DNA of 64,000 nucleotides from NCBI GenBank assembly GCA_030998015.1, contig JARWMV010000232.1, forward strand, positions 1,922,001 to 1,986,000. The letters are read 5' to 3'. The translations under genes and the position numbers were made by a program. Numbering within the stretch: position 1 is the first letter of the stretch; every line of letters starts with the position of its first letter. The DNA is from Ceratorhiza oryzae-sativae (Eukaryota; Basidiomycota; Agaricomycetes; Cantharellales; Ceratobasidiaceae). Positions 12,687-24,537 of this stretch are shown here, in pieces. Under the pieces are notes generated by a model. It made no database searches and had not been told where the DNA came from. It saw only the letters and a list, made by a program, of their open reading frames with translations.

Positions 12687-14513
12687 TTACTTTCTTTTGT
12701 GTGCGCCGATGGTTTTCGGCGCTGCTGAAAGTGGTGCCTTCTCGTCCTCAAGGGGGTACTGTAGATGCCGGGCGTCTCCCATGATTTCACGCAGCCTGTA
12801 AAGCTGTGTGCTAGTGTCAGCACAATGCATTCAACTTCAGGTGCGAAGCAAGCACACTCGCCTCCGTTTGAATCTCGATAACCCGCTCGCGTGACTCCTC
12901 AAGGTCTCGTTGGAGCGACGTGATCAAAATCTACTCGACGCTGTGTTAGCGCTCCGCTCATGCAATTTTTTGGGGCAACCTACCCGCGAAATTTGGTCTA
13001 TCTCCTCTCCTTTGGAGGCGCTGTCCGAAGCCTGCATAGGGTCCCCGCCCAAGATGCGCACTTGATGTATCAGCGAGATAGTTGTGCTTTCGAAAAAGTT
13101 TCGCTGTTGTCGGACTCGCTCGTACGCCGTCTTGTATCTCGAAGCGCGTTCCTTGGGCTTCGTTTTCGGGGTTGATACCGATCCAGACTCGCTCCCGCTC
13201 TCTTCGCTACCAGAAGAAGCAATTTCAGTACTCGATGGTAGGGGGATGACATTGATCAGCTAACATTTGGTCAAGTTTGCGCCGACGGCCATTCGCGCTT
13301 CCCGGCTTCTCTCTTGTCTGTTTTGAGGGTTGATTAATCACCTCTCGTTGCTCGCTCGACTCGCGCTGTGGGTCCACTGGGCAGCGACTAGACGTTTGAG
13401 ACTTCACTTCAGGAACAAAGAGGGTTGTATCCGGGGTGTTGGTTATCGATAGTTCAGGCGGCTCCAGCTCCCCATCTGACGATGCACCAGATGGACCAAC
13501 TACTGATGTAGGTGGTGTCGCAGACGGAGGGCTCGACCTTTGCTGGTGCTCGGCAGCTGGAGATACGTTTGAGGTTGGGGCAATAAAAAACGAGCGTGGT
13601 ACTTGTTGAGTTAGATTATACCCTGGACTAATATACCCATCGCCTTCGTCTGCAACTTGATATGCCAGGGTCTCGGCGTGAGAGGCGGAACTAACGACGC
13701 TCGCATGGCGCTCTTCGTACTCTGTACGAGGAAATGCATGTGCTTCGCTATCGTACGAAGAATGGGGCTGTGAACTCGCGAAGTCCGGCAACGTATAGCC
13801 GGTCATCGGGCGCGGGTGTGTTGAGGTGTCGTTGGGCTCGCAGATATCGTTAAATGGGGATGGATCTCCTGATTCGTTGGGGCACGGGGTGGGACGAGTC
13901 GTATAGGAAGCCTGAGCCAGCAGGGGTTGCGTATATTCTGGATACGTATACGTTGCAGGCGCATCGGGGAATGCCGCCAACGCTAGTTGAGTTAATTGTG
14001 ACTGGGAAATCCCATCGAGCTCGTAATGGGGAGCGCCAGAAGAACGGAAATAGTGATCATGATTCGCATAAGTGTTCAGCTCTGTGATAGGTTGGCCAGA
14101 GGGGTTTTCGGTTTTCGGTGGGGACGGAAGCGCTAGGTTGTATGCCATAGGTCGAAGGTATTGGGGCGAGGACGGGGCAATCTGGTTATAGAGCGATAAA
14201 GGCTGGTGGTATGGCTGAATAGCGCCAGTCGAATGCGGGGTTGCGCCTTGCAACGTGTATGGATCGTACACTTGAGTCTGTGCACATGCATAAGCGAGTG
14301 CGGCGTGGGGAGTCTTGTGATAGCTCTTCTGAAATGAAACCAGGCTAAGTGAGGGGGGCGGCACATTACAATATCGCCTACCTCGATCGCAGTAGTACAA
14401 TGCCGAGCTTGTGTTACTGAAGCCAAAGTATGGGCAGCTTCACGCTGCGTGTAGGGCGCATGATGCCTTTGCTGGGACCTTGAATGCGAGCGCATAGCCA
14501 GAGTTGAGGACAT
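12687..14513 (-). CDS. Hypothetical low-complexity protein with C-terminal coiled coil
   Basis: No family recognised. The start at 14511-14513 gives MSSTLAMRSHSRSQQRHH; a GTAGGC...TTTCAG intron joins it to KSYHKTPHAALAYACAQTQV. The middle is about 350 residues rich in Pro, Ser, Tyr and Thr. A basic patch (NGRRRKLDQMLADQ) is followed by RYKTAYERVRQQRNFFE, a predicted coiled coil, and LREIMGDARHLQYPLEDE near the stop at 12687-12689. The basic-plus-helical ending suggests a DNA- or RNA-binding regulator, but that is inference. The frame changes near 13241-13245, a run of five identical bases (G5 on the plus strand): one base too many would explain it, or an unresolved splice. Confidence 0.6.
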
Positions 14514-15188
14514 GGGGAACAGGTAGTATAAGGCTCGGACTTAGAAGGGGGCGTAGAAAGAGGGAATGAATATATACTTCATACAGCGTGCGGGATCACC
14601 CAGAGGCTCAAATTCGCTGCTGAGAACTCAGGAACTAGGGGTGATTTTCGCCGCAATATAGCCTTCTCTGGACTATGATCGAACCGTTCATGCTTAAGGG
14701 ACTTAGCTCATCACCGAGTGTAATGAGATGCCGCTCCACCTTTGAACCAACGTGTCAAGCGGGTTGACATCAGTTGGCTCACCGAGTGCCGCCGAAGCCC
14801 AGCCCGTTCGAGCCCAATACACAATGCGCCGCCGATCAAACAGCGGGGTTCTGAGGAGCATAGTTATTCTACATTAGATACAACTTCTGCTAGGTCATCA
14901 ACGCAGCAAACGACAATGCAGTTGAAGGGGTACATCACATATAAATGATATCCCTGCCAACCCACCGATCCGCAAGCCTCGAACGCGCGCGGTGCCTGGG
15001 ATTCCCGTAGCTTGGCGAAACTTGGAGAGAAAGAGTCAATTCGAGCCTAAACGAGAGATAAAAGAAAGGAGAAACTCCAAAAGCGACCATAGTCCTTCCA
15101 AACCCAAATTAAGCCGTAAGGCGCGGGGCCTTGTGCACAATCAAGACATAAGCGGGTAGGAATGACATCAACAGCGGATGACTTACGG
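14514..15188. other. Intergenic, upstream of a minus-strand gene
   Basis: Holds the presumed promoter and 5' UTR of the unknown gene starting at 14513 and the 3' end of the SPF30 gene. No supported coding region or RNA gene was seen. Confidence 0.5.
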
Positions 15189-16014
15189 TTACAAAGTTGT
15201 GTCTTCGACAGAAAACTTGTGCTTTTCTCGTGAAGCGTATTCTGTCATGCCTTTACCGCTGCCAGTTACGCCGACTACCAAATAAATGCAAAGCGTTAGG
15301 TGAGTTAAATACGAGGCGGATAGGCCACGCACCTCGGCCGTGGGGATTATCTGGGGTTTTGAATATGCTGGTACCCTGTATGCCAGCGATGACAACGCCC
15401 TTCTTCTCGCTCTTTTTCGCAAATTTCTGCCAGGCCGCTTGCTTGTTGTTTTGTTCTTTTGCCTTGGCGGCGCGCACCTCGAGCTTCTTCTCATTTTTCT
15501 TCTTTTTGCGCTCACGCTCTTCCTCCTCCTCCTGCGTTAGGCGGCGCTTTCCGTGAGCTGCCGCATGTTGCCCCTTCCACCCTCCAGCCGGCATGGGCTT
15601 GAGTGCCGACGCATCGAGGAGCTCGGTAGAGTTGTAGCCCTTAAACACGACGTTGAACACGTGGCGCTCGTCAGATCCACCCACAGATGTAATCCGTGCA
15701 GGATACCATTGACCGTCTCCCGAGTACTTGGCGAGACATTCGTCGCCGGCCTGGAGCGACGCGGCCGGCCCAGCCGGCTGTTTAGATCGTGGCGGATGGG
15801 GAGTGCCCGACGCTGAACGGGGTGCTGAGCCTGTTGCAGCCGGTGTGGACGATGCGGGCGCCTCAGCCTGTGCGAGTGCTGCCTCGGTGAGCGATATGAG
15901 CTCCTTGAGCTCAGAACGCAAGGACGTCAGCTCTTCATTGCCAGGATCCGAGGCGAGTGCGAGTTCGACTTGCGAGAGTTGGACCTGGTAGGTCTCTATT
16001 TCTTTGCGGTCCAT
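15189..16014 (-). CDS. Survival-of-motor-neuron-related splicing factor 30 (SPF30/SMNDC1), Tudor domain
   Basis: Spliceosome assembly factor whose Tudor domain binds dimethyl-arginine on Sm proteins. The start gives MDRKEIETYQVQLSQVELAL, a helical N-terminus. The Tudor core follows: AGDECLAKYSGDGQWYPARI, then FNVVFKGYNSTELLDASALKP. A Lys/Glu-rich helix (EEEERERKKKKNEKK) and a conserved tail (SIFKTPDNPHGRVGVTGSGKGMTEY) end the protein. One intron lies between HGR and VGVTGSGK. A longer upstream frame exists to 16392 but overlaps the divergent ESSS gene, so the internal Met at 16014 is preferred. Starts of the two divergent genes are 161 bp apart. Confidence 0.9.
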
Positions 16015-16175
16015 TTGCAGTAATACAGAATACAAATCTAGCAGTGGGCTCAGGCAGACGTGGGCAGGGTATGGACCGGTTGTCGAGGATGAGGTGGAGG
16101 CCCAGTCGTGCACGTGATCTGCTTGGTCATCGGTCATCCCACAGCACCCCAAGCTCGACCACCACCTTCCTCCAC

Positions 16176-16621
16176 ATGTCTCGCACACTGGGCGCCTCGG
16201 GCCAGCACCTGCTGCGCTCATGTCAGCGCTCCAAATTGATCTCCCCGTCGAGCCAACCCCGGAGGTACGCATCGGGGGGCACCCATTACAACCAGCCAAC
16301 GGGCTATCTCTTTGGCGAGAAGGTACGAAAACGCAGCATTTCGACACAGCATTCATGATCAATTGTGGTCTTAGCCCCCTCCAGCTGGTCAAAGACGCAA
16401 GCGTGAAGATTGGGAGCTCCTGTGGTACACTGGGATATTTGGCGGAATGCTCTTTGGCGGGGTGCTATTATACTACAAGCCGGATACTAGGTATACATGC
16501 CTTGCTCTCGTGTGTTCTGCACATGCTCATGGCCTCCCGCAGCATCCAAACTTGGGCTTTGAGGGAAGCCAAAGAACGCATGGAGGCTCGCGGCGAAAAG
16601 GTGGAATACAAGCCCTCATAG
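16176..16621 (+). CDS. NADH:ubiquinone oxidoreductase (complex I) ESSS subunit, NDUFB11-like
   Basis: Accessory single-pass subunit of the mitochondrial complex I membrane arm. Three exons give an Arg/Ser-rich presequence (MSRTLGASGQHLLRSCQRSK), the matrix stretch THYNQPTGYLFGEKPPPAGQ, the EDWELLWYTGIFGG segment entering one membrane helix (MLFGGVLLYYKPDTS), and IQTWALREAKERMEARGEK at the C-terminus. About 110 residues, normal for the family. Introns have GTACG and GTATAC donors. It shares its upstream region with the SPF30 gene. Confidence 0.92.
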
Positions 16622-16855
16622 CTGATTACCCAACTATCATAATCCAATCGGCTGTACCTGACTTGATGGCCCATGCGAGAGCGTTGGGCCAAGTAAAAGC
16701 CCGACTTAATTGACAAATATTACTTCGATCCAAATGAATAACTTTTAGCTTTGACACACATGCAGTTGAATGCAACTTTACGGTCCACGTCGATCCCACC
16801 TGGTAAGAGACGGGCCGAACCGAGCAAGTGTCTATAGAGTAACCAATCAAACCTC

Positions 16856-17599
16856 CTACTTGGATTCTTCGCAGAACTTTTTGTACTCTTCTTCGGATAA
16901 CAACTGGTCGAGCTATAAAGTCATTAGATGGCGCATTCAGGAATTCAAAATAATGGTTCTACCTCGTCAGGATTTGAGACCTCGATCTTGCAGAGCCAAC
17001 CTAGAATGATCATCTGAGCATTTTCTGGCGAGGATACCTAGATCATCTTACCCTCATCTTCTGGAGATGTGTTGAGCAACCCCGGCTTCTTGTCGACTGC
17101 CGCATTCAACTCCTTCACTTTCCCATTAACTGGAGCATTCTAACGTATGCGTCATAAACTAACCCTGCCGAGACTGGATTGAAGTTTTACACGTACAATA
17201 TCACTCGCAGCCTTAACACTCTCAACAGAACCCATGGGTTCTGCGTCAAATTACAACCCCGTGAATCCCGCGTTATCCCGAGAACGAACAAGACGCGTAC
17301 CGCCCAATGTGACCTGGGTGCCCACAGGTGGGATCTCAACGAATACTACGTCTCCGAGCTGCTGCTGCGCGTAATCTGTGATTGAGACTGTGCCGATCTT
17401 GGTGTCCGAGTCGTACGAAATCCATTCGTGGTCCTTGGTAAAGCGCTTGGCTAACACCCAACCGTCAAGTTAGAAAGCGACCGAAAGTGACCGACCTACT
17501 AACGACAGTCCGGATAAACAAGCTTGTACGTGGTGCAGTTTGAGTGCGAACAATAGGTGACACGGCTCGAAGAGATGAGGAACAGACCGAACGGAACAT
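16856..17599 (-). CDS. GCV3: Glycine cleavage system H protein, mitochondrial
   Basis: Lipoyl carrier that shuttles the aminomethyl group between the P, T and L proteins of the glycine decarboxylase complex. The N-terminus MFRSVCSSSLRAVSPIVRTQ is a typical mitochondrial targeting peptide. The mature part reads KRFTKDHEWISYDSDTKIGT, VSITDYAQQQLGDVVFVEIP, then the lipoylation motif GSVESVKAASDI with the modified Lys, PVNGKVKELN and the end EEEYKKFCEESK. A 59-60 nt intron between VTLGE and PMGSVES must be removed to see the lipoyl site. Full length for the family with no frame break. Confidence 0.94.
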
Positions 17600-17779
17600 G
17601 ACGATGGATGAGGAAACCCCAAGACTATCTCTACGGCGCTTATGATCCCACCAAGACCCGAAATTGGAAAATTGATGCATGAGGTTAAATGCACGTAATA
17701 TGAAAGGGTATTACATAAGAACAAAGAGCAAGCGGGGCACCAATAGGACAGGTAATGTCGTACATATCTAAAGAAAAAT

Positions 17780-20700
17780 CTAGACTTTTGCAGCAAGCCG
17801 GCGAGTTTCTTGCGGTGTAAATCGTAGAATAGTTGAAAGGACACGAACAAGATTTGGCTGGCTCACTGTTAGCTTGGGCCCAGCAAACGACTGGATAAAT
17901 TAGCTCACCCTCATCTCTTTGTGCTCAAGGAACTGTAAAATGACGTTCCGAATATACTCGAGATTGACTTCCTCCTCTTGACGCGCTGACGTAGAACCAA
18001 CCTCTGACACAGTTGGGGAGCTTGGGCGAGGGGATGGTAGTGGAGAGGTAACTCCATTCTTTGAGGGATTGCCACTAGCACTGGCCTGATTCCCACCCGA
18101 CCAAAAACCAACCCCAGCTGGACGTTGACGCTCAAGCAGGGCCGCAGACGATTGCACTTTTCTGAGTTCGTCACGAAGAGTCTAACTCGTGAGATGTAAA
18201 CTGAGATATCTAAAGCCCTTAGCAAAATAATTGGACTTACTTTGTTGGTAGTTTTTAGTTGCGCTTCACGATTTTTGCTTTCCTCCAGCTGGGTCTCAAA
18301 GGAGTTGATACGGCTCAGCGCTTCAGAATGCTCATCTTGGAGGGCACCCTGCACAATGCTCAAGCATATGCGTTTTAAGCTAGTGAACAGACTTACTAAA
18401 GCATCCTTTGCATTCTTCAGCTCGTCATTTATTGCAATCCTTTGAGTGCTCCAGGCGTCTCGTTGCGCATTCAACTCCTTGACATTCGCTTCTAGGTTGG
18501 CCACTTTCCGTCCATTCCCTTTCCAACACGACCACTCTCTAGCCACTTGTCTTCAGTTTGTCTCAATGCGAACCGCAGCTTCTCGATCTCCTTTCCACGA
18601 TCGGCGAGGGCCTTATTCCAATCATCTTCGGCTTCATTCCTTTCCTTCTCGACTGCTCGTAACTTCATACGCATCTCCGACAGTCGGCTCTCGAACTTGC
18701 CTTCCGCTTCCGAGAGCAGTCGTGTTACCTCTGGACCGGGAGTTGGCGAATGAGTCGACAGGCGACTACCGTTTCTAAGCTCATCTAGCTCGTCGACGAG
18801 GAGTGAGTTTCGGTCCTCGGCCTCTTTGAGTTGATACTGCAATTCGCTGAGTTGGTTTTGGACCGTCTGGAGATAAGATTGTGCAGATTCGGCCTCTGCT
18901 TGCCGGGTTTGTGATTGTTCGAAAAGAGCATCCCTTTCGCCAGTAAGAGTGGCAACTGCTGACTCTAGGCTCGCAATTCGGGAGGTTTTTGTGGAAAGCT
19001 CTTTTGTATGAGCAGCCTAGCTCCAAATAGGTTACCCTAGGGAATGCATAGTATCCAAAAAGACGTACTTTCGTCGTAATGACATCTAGCTCATACTGCC
19101 CCTTGCGAGCTGCGAGTTCCTTTTCATACCTGTCCCGGGTCTCTTTAATCTCTTTTTCGAACCTATCTCGCATAGCAGCAATATCTCGTTCCCGCTCATT
19201 CTTTGCTCGCTCCGCGTCGGCTCGAACGCGCTCAATCTCCGCTCTTGCAGCAGAGACATCCTCCCTATCTTTTTCGCGCTCCTTCGCGATTTCATCGCGG
19301 TCTTTCTCAGCCTTCGTAAGCTTTTGTCGAACAGTCTTGAGAAGCGTAATTGCTTTGGCCCGCTTTTCTTCCTCATCTTTGAGCAAGCCCTTCAAACGTT
19401 CGATTTCAGCCTCGTGTTGGGATAGCTCGGCCTTCCGAGCACCCAAATCAGACTCGGCCGCTTTGAGCAAGGATTCTGATGCGGTGAGTTGTTGGCGTAA
19501 TTTCTCTATGAGATCTGACTGAGATGAGATTTCCATCTTGTGCATTTCTCGAACTTCTTCCAGCCGTTCTTCCTGTTCTGCACACGAATGTGAGCCTTGG
19601 TATCGACGGAATATACAGAATAGGCATACGTCTGATTTGACCTGTCAATCTCTTGATTTCTTCACTAGAGATCTTGAACCCAAAAATCAGTTTCTACCAC
19701 CACTTAGTCTATTGATCGATGTACCTCGACCTTCATCTTTTGGTTCACCATGTAATCCCGCAGAGCATCCAAATCCGATAGCCCTTCGAGGGATGACACC
19801 TCTTTAATCATTTTATCTGCCGAAATCTTCTCGGATTGCAACCGTTTAAACGAAGTTGAGATATCTAAACCGAGTTAGAACGCTAGCAGTCAAACAAACA
19901 AAAAGCTACGGACCAATAAACCGTTCTTCAACAATTTTCAGCCTCTCGCGCAGCTTTGCTTCGGAACCATTCGCTGACTCAAGCTCTCCATCCCCTTGGT
20001 CTGCTCCAATGCCCTGTGTATCGACTCCTGCGACAGACTCGGCAACCGGCACTGTATCGGACGGTGACTCATCGATTGCACTAGAATGGGTATTGTACGC
20101 CTCTACCTGCGGTAGCGAGTCACCTAGCCCGTCCACATGGAGGTTATCTACCGGAGTTCCATCAGTTATGTCGGATCGTGATTCCGCGGTGGCAAAATCG
20201 GATGGAGTAACTATAGTACTTTGGGGAGCGGACATATCAATAATAATATTCGGTGGTCGGTTTCCTGCCCGTCCAAAGTTAGAATCTTGTGTTGATGACA
20301 TCCCGGGCTCATTCGAGGTATCTTCGGCGACAGGGTGATCGGTTTGCTCGGTTCGTTCGGGAGGGGGGGATAGTGGGTGCAATGTAACAGCAGATGGCGA
20401 AATAGTCCGTGTATGGGGCTCAAGGGACGCATGCTGTATAGAGGATAATGACAAGTTGTCTGCTGGGGGAGATATAGGCAAATGAACGGAGACGGGGTCC
20501 GCAGCTTGACCGGATGGAAAATTAGTCAATACCGGCGTGGTCTCCTGTGGCGAGCTGGGGCGAGAGTCAGGGAGGGGTATGCCTGCCGGCTCCACCGACC
20601 CGGATACACGGTCACCAACGACACTTGGTGCCTTTGCTAGAGGTGTCGGCTTCCTGGCTAGAGAGGGCGAGCCAGGGGACTCCACAGTGGTGAAATTGGC

Positions 20701-21147
20701 CCTCAGGCGTTCTTCCAACGAAATACCCGTTGATCGCCTAGGAGCTGGAGCCTGGACCGGAGAATGCTCGCGCTCAGATCCGCCACTAGCACTAGAAACC
20801 CCACGAGACGCTTTTCGTTCTATCGGTGAAGCCTCAGAATGTCCAGAGTTTGCTGAGGCAGAGCGTTGCAAAGTCAAGGATCGACGCAAGTTGCTCATCG
20901 CAGAATCCGCCAGTTGAGCGGCTGCGCGCGGCTGATACGGCAGGTAGCTAAACGATGGTGATTGCTGGGTTTGAGGTGAATTTCCATCCAAACTTTGGCG
21001 TTCCGAAGCAGCTATGGAAGATGCGTCGACGAATGAAGATACGCTGTCCTGCCTTCCGGTTCGAGGACTTCCTTGTCCGTTGCCTACTGCTATGGCTTCG
21101 ACTGCATCTAGGCCGTCTTCAAGACGTTTACGAAGGTTGGTAAACAT
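17780..21147 (-). CDS. GRIP-domain golgin, Imh1-like
   Basis: Long coiled-coil tether of the trans-Golgi, recruited by Arl1. It starts MFTNLRKRLEDGLDAVEAIA, typical of fungal GRIP proteins. About 400 Ser/Pro-rich residues follow, then some 500 residues of Glu/Lys/Arg heptads (for example KLTKAEKDRDEIAKEREKD). The C-terminus is a clear GRIP domain: NLEYIRNVILQFLEHKEM, then RPNLVRVLSTILRFTPQETR across the last intron. The stop is at 17780-17782. An in-frame Met lies further upstream (21228), but the Met at 21147 matches the usual family start. Several internal introns. Confidence 0.88.
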
Positions 21148-21593
21148 TTCAGGAGAGGCAATCTTCTGCTGTTGGTTGGTAGAGAACAACATAAAACAGT
21201 CGTTAGATGTAACCACGTCAGACAACAATATGGTACCAAGGCTTACCTTGGATTACGGATGACACAAAATAACGCCCAGTTTACGAATAATACAGCACGT
21301 AATTCACCGCCTTTAATTTTGAAATCCCAAAGGTAAAATGCTCAGGACAGCACACAATGTCTTAGAGCTCCACGCGCTGTATATGGTGTGTTGTGGTGGT
21401 TCGTGGGTCCCCGATCTAAACGCCGATGCGACACTTTATCTCATCAGGTGGTTACACGTATTTCAAATCAATAGGACGCTTAGGACTTAAAAATATGATG
21501 ACGTGCACTAAGAATATCCAGAGGTGTGTGTATGTTATGTATAAGAAGCTATAGAAGGGGACACATCATAGTAATGTAAGCCATAAACATCAG
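21148..21593. other. Intergenic between golgin promoter and RTA1-like 3' end
   Basis: AT-rich stretch holding the golgin 5' region and the 3' UTR of the RTA1-like gene. No supported gene or repeat seen. Confidence 0.5.
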
Positions 21594-22887
21594 TCAAGTG
21601 ATTCACCGGTTCCCTTTTCCCGGGTCACCACTGTACCATCCTCATTCCTCAACAGGTATCCAGGATGGAATACATTTAGTGCATACATTGCAACGACTAT
21701 GGGCATTCCGTCTAAAACATCTATACATGTAGGTAACTCAGTAGGAGCGCACTACATGAGCTATGCATATACGCACTAAAATATAACTGTTTGGTTATTA
21801 TTGGGCCGGTCCACCCATCTAGCAGCTCAATAGTGCGATATATTGACCTATGTAAATATATTCGTTATCACTCGCACATTTATGAAGCCAAGTTGTGCTA
21901 TACCGGATATATATGAACAGTGTTGATATGAATAGACCAAGAACCATCAGGCTTAATCTGGTACTGAACTTTGCCTTGTGCTCTGTAGCTGAGTGACGTT
22001 CGCGCAAGGGACGATCAAGATGGTAGCGAATCAAAAACTCAAATGCAAGCAGAGTGTAGATGGAGATCGCGACCATTTGGAATATGATACCAGCAACCTG
22101 AAAGGCGTGCATTGAGCATTTCCGAATGCCCAGGCGGGTGGGGCTTACCATGATCTTCGCGCCCTTCTCCGGGTCATCTCCGTTCTGTGCGGCAATACTT
22201 GCCCTTCCGCCGCCTATTGCTTGCACAACTAAAGCCACAATATCGCAAGTTACGAAAACAATAGTGTCTAATAAGTTGAATAAATTTGAGCAACCGCGAC
22301 CTTCCTGCTAACCAATAAACTCACAAAGCCTTGAAGATAATCTGCTGTAATGAGACCCCAGTGCGTTGATGATTTTTCCGAGGATAACAAAATTGGCGGC
22401 TGTGATAAAAGAAGGGGCTATGATTGTGCAGCATATCCTATAGATTCAATATTAGCTATTCGAAATGGCTTGCTATTCCCTATTTTACTGACTGCATAAG
22501 GAAGGGATCCAAAAGTCCAGGACGAGAGCTAGACCACAAACGACCAATCCACCCAATGATTTCCGACATGCCGCCGGCTACGATTGTCGGAAGGAGCCAC
22601 CAGAGCCGCCAAAAAGTGGCCTGGCCTGCATGAATTGAAGTCGATAACGAAAAGAGGACCACGAAAAGGATGCATATCCATCGAGTAGGCGTATAGCCAT
22701 AGAGTGAACCTTTGATCTTGATAATACCACGGAGTGAGACAAGGAGACATTTTCGCGAGTAGTTAGCGCAGAATTCATTGGGACCAACCTCGTGAACCTT
22801 TGCGAGCTGATATGCGTGATGTTCCGCAACGTCAATCATTCTGGTGTTGCTAATAATACGAAGGAGCGGCTGGCGAATGGCCCTCAT
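21594..22887 (-). CDS. RTA1-like membrane protein
   Basis: Seven-helix fungal membrane protein of the RTA1/RTM1 family, linked to lipid export and drug or alcohol resistance. Family signatures in order: GSLYGYTPTRW, FVVLFSLSTSIHAGQ, EIIGWIGRLWSS, APSFITAANFVILGKIINAL, YTIVFVTCDIVALVVQAIGG, MVAGIIFQMVAISIYTL, YIRSIYRTIELLDGW, and VLDGMPIVVAMYALNVFHPG, then the stop at 21594-21596. Five or more short introns. The N-terminus is uncertain: the Met at 22887 gives an unusually long leader of about 58 residues, while a Met at 22750 lies in another frame just before the conserved GSLYGY. Confidence 0.87.
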
Positions 22888-24537
22888 GCTTGATTCTCCC
22901 TGTTTTAAGGCATTCCGATCCCCGAGGCCGAGGTCTTATCAAAGGATCCCACTTGGTGCAATCCATGGGAAGATTGCCCACAAATCTTGAATCTAATCAC
23001 CTTCAGCTTACGGCTATACACAAGATCACGTTTATGGGCATATTTTCGTAGTTATTCTGTCGAACAAAAAGGTTTAGATCCGTTGGACTAAAGTCAAAAG
23101 CCGTCATACCTATCGCAGCTCCTGGCATGCATTATGGTAGCCTGAGGCTGAAGTCTATACCACCCGTCCTTGGTGCTACAAATGCTCGTAGGGACAAGGT
23201 CTCAGCCGGTGTACAGGGGGTTTAATAGTAGGAGATTATGCAACTGGTTCCCGATTGCGGCCAGGAGCTCAGCACGACCGTCAGCATCCTTAACTGATAC
23301 AACGTGAGGGTATTGATCAGCTGGGTACCTGGGCCCAGCATATGTAGGCCCCACCGCCCCTCCACCCAGCGTGTGGATGCGAGAGTAAACAATTGATTAC
23401 GGTACGTGGCTTTTGATCGCTTTCTTTCAGCGCACAACGATCGACTAAACTAGTACCTACGCGAACATTCCGGTCTTGGAAACCCCACGGACGTAAAGCG
23501 AATAAAATGCGCCGAACGACCCATACCATGGGACAAGGCGAGGCGCTACGATACGTGTTAGAGTATCCCAAGCCTGCCGGATCAAGTGGGATTGGAAGCC
23601 ACAGCCTCACCCCGGAGTAGGCCCTAGAATTCCCTCCACAAGACCAACAGACGTGCCTTCACAGTGGCTCGGGTCGCGGCGCTGCTCGTCTTGAGTCCTT
23701 CGGATGACTTCTTGTGCTGGTCTTCGGGTTCGATGGGTGCGCCGATGCTTGACCGACTCTGAAGTTTGACCATGTATGCACTACCGCTTGACCCAGCATG
23801 CTGCTGCAAAGCTAAGAACGTCTGACTGGCGAGAAATTGACCTCCCATTATAGAAAAGCATGGACCCCAGTAGGCTGTATCCTACAACGAAATAGAAGTT
23901 GGGCCGCCCCGAGATGCCCCAAGCACGCCACAGTACACCATAACCGCAATTGATCGAGCTATGACAAAAGAGCCTGGAGATTGGGGTGTGAATGATGCGC
24001 GTGGAGCCTCGCTGGGCACTCGCGACGTCCAAGAACGGCCCGTGGGGCTTTAGCGAAGCCAATGCTGTACCATGTGACCTTGGTTTCAATGAGCAGAAAA
24101 TTGTAAGTTAGCCCGGGGTGATTGTATGCGCACAAGCGGGTGCGTCACCGAGCCCAGTTCGCTACCTTTCCACCCCACCCGTTGCAGCGTAGCTCGGCGT
24201 CAAGTCCATGGATTCGCCGCAACCCACACTATGCTATGATTGTCCCACGTCGTGTCAGGCAAGTCAGGTCGCTTGTGAAAATATCGCGAATGTTGCACAC
24301 GAGTTCACCCGCCACATCGAAGACGTGAATGCAATTTACGAATAACCCCGATAGATGGGGGTTTGATAGGGCGCGGTCTCGGCCCCAAATAGCGATGACC
24401 AACGTACTTCGTAGATCCATTAGCTATGGCAGCGTGCTTACGAGGGTGACAGAAGCCAATCGCTCCTGGAAACAGAGGGTTATAAAGAGTTGTGCTGTGC
24501 AGATGACTCGAAGTTTCTTCTCTCTCACACCCCCAAC
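22888..24537. other. Intergenic stretch with exon-like pieces of an unrecognised minus-strand gene
   Basis: No known family seen. On the minus strand several open pieces have coding-like composition and plausible splice sites. One near 23300-23200 reads YPADQYPHVVSVKDADGRAE, then LLAAIGNQLHNLLL and a stop at 23202-23204. A second near 23470-23380 reads LVDRCALKESDQKPRTVINC. A third, 23848-23624, reads MGGQFLASQTFLALQQHAGS. I could not join them confidently into one frame. It may be a real multi-exon gene, perhaps with indels, or a decayed one. The plus-strand part from 24100 on is probably the aldo-keto reductase promoter. Confidence 0.35.

Noticed and set aside
16012..16392. N-terminal extension of SPF30 up to 16392
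   Set aside because: It overlaps the coding exons of the divergent ESSS gene, and the family starts at the internal Met at 16014.
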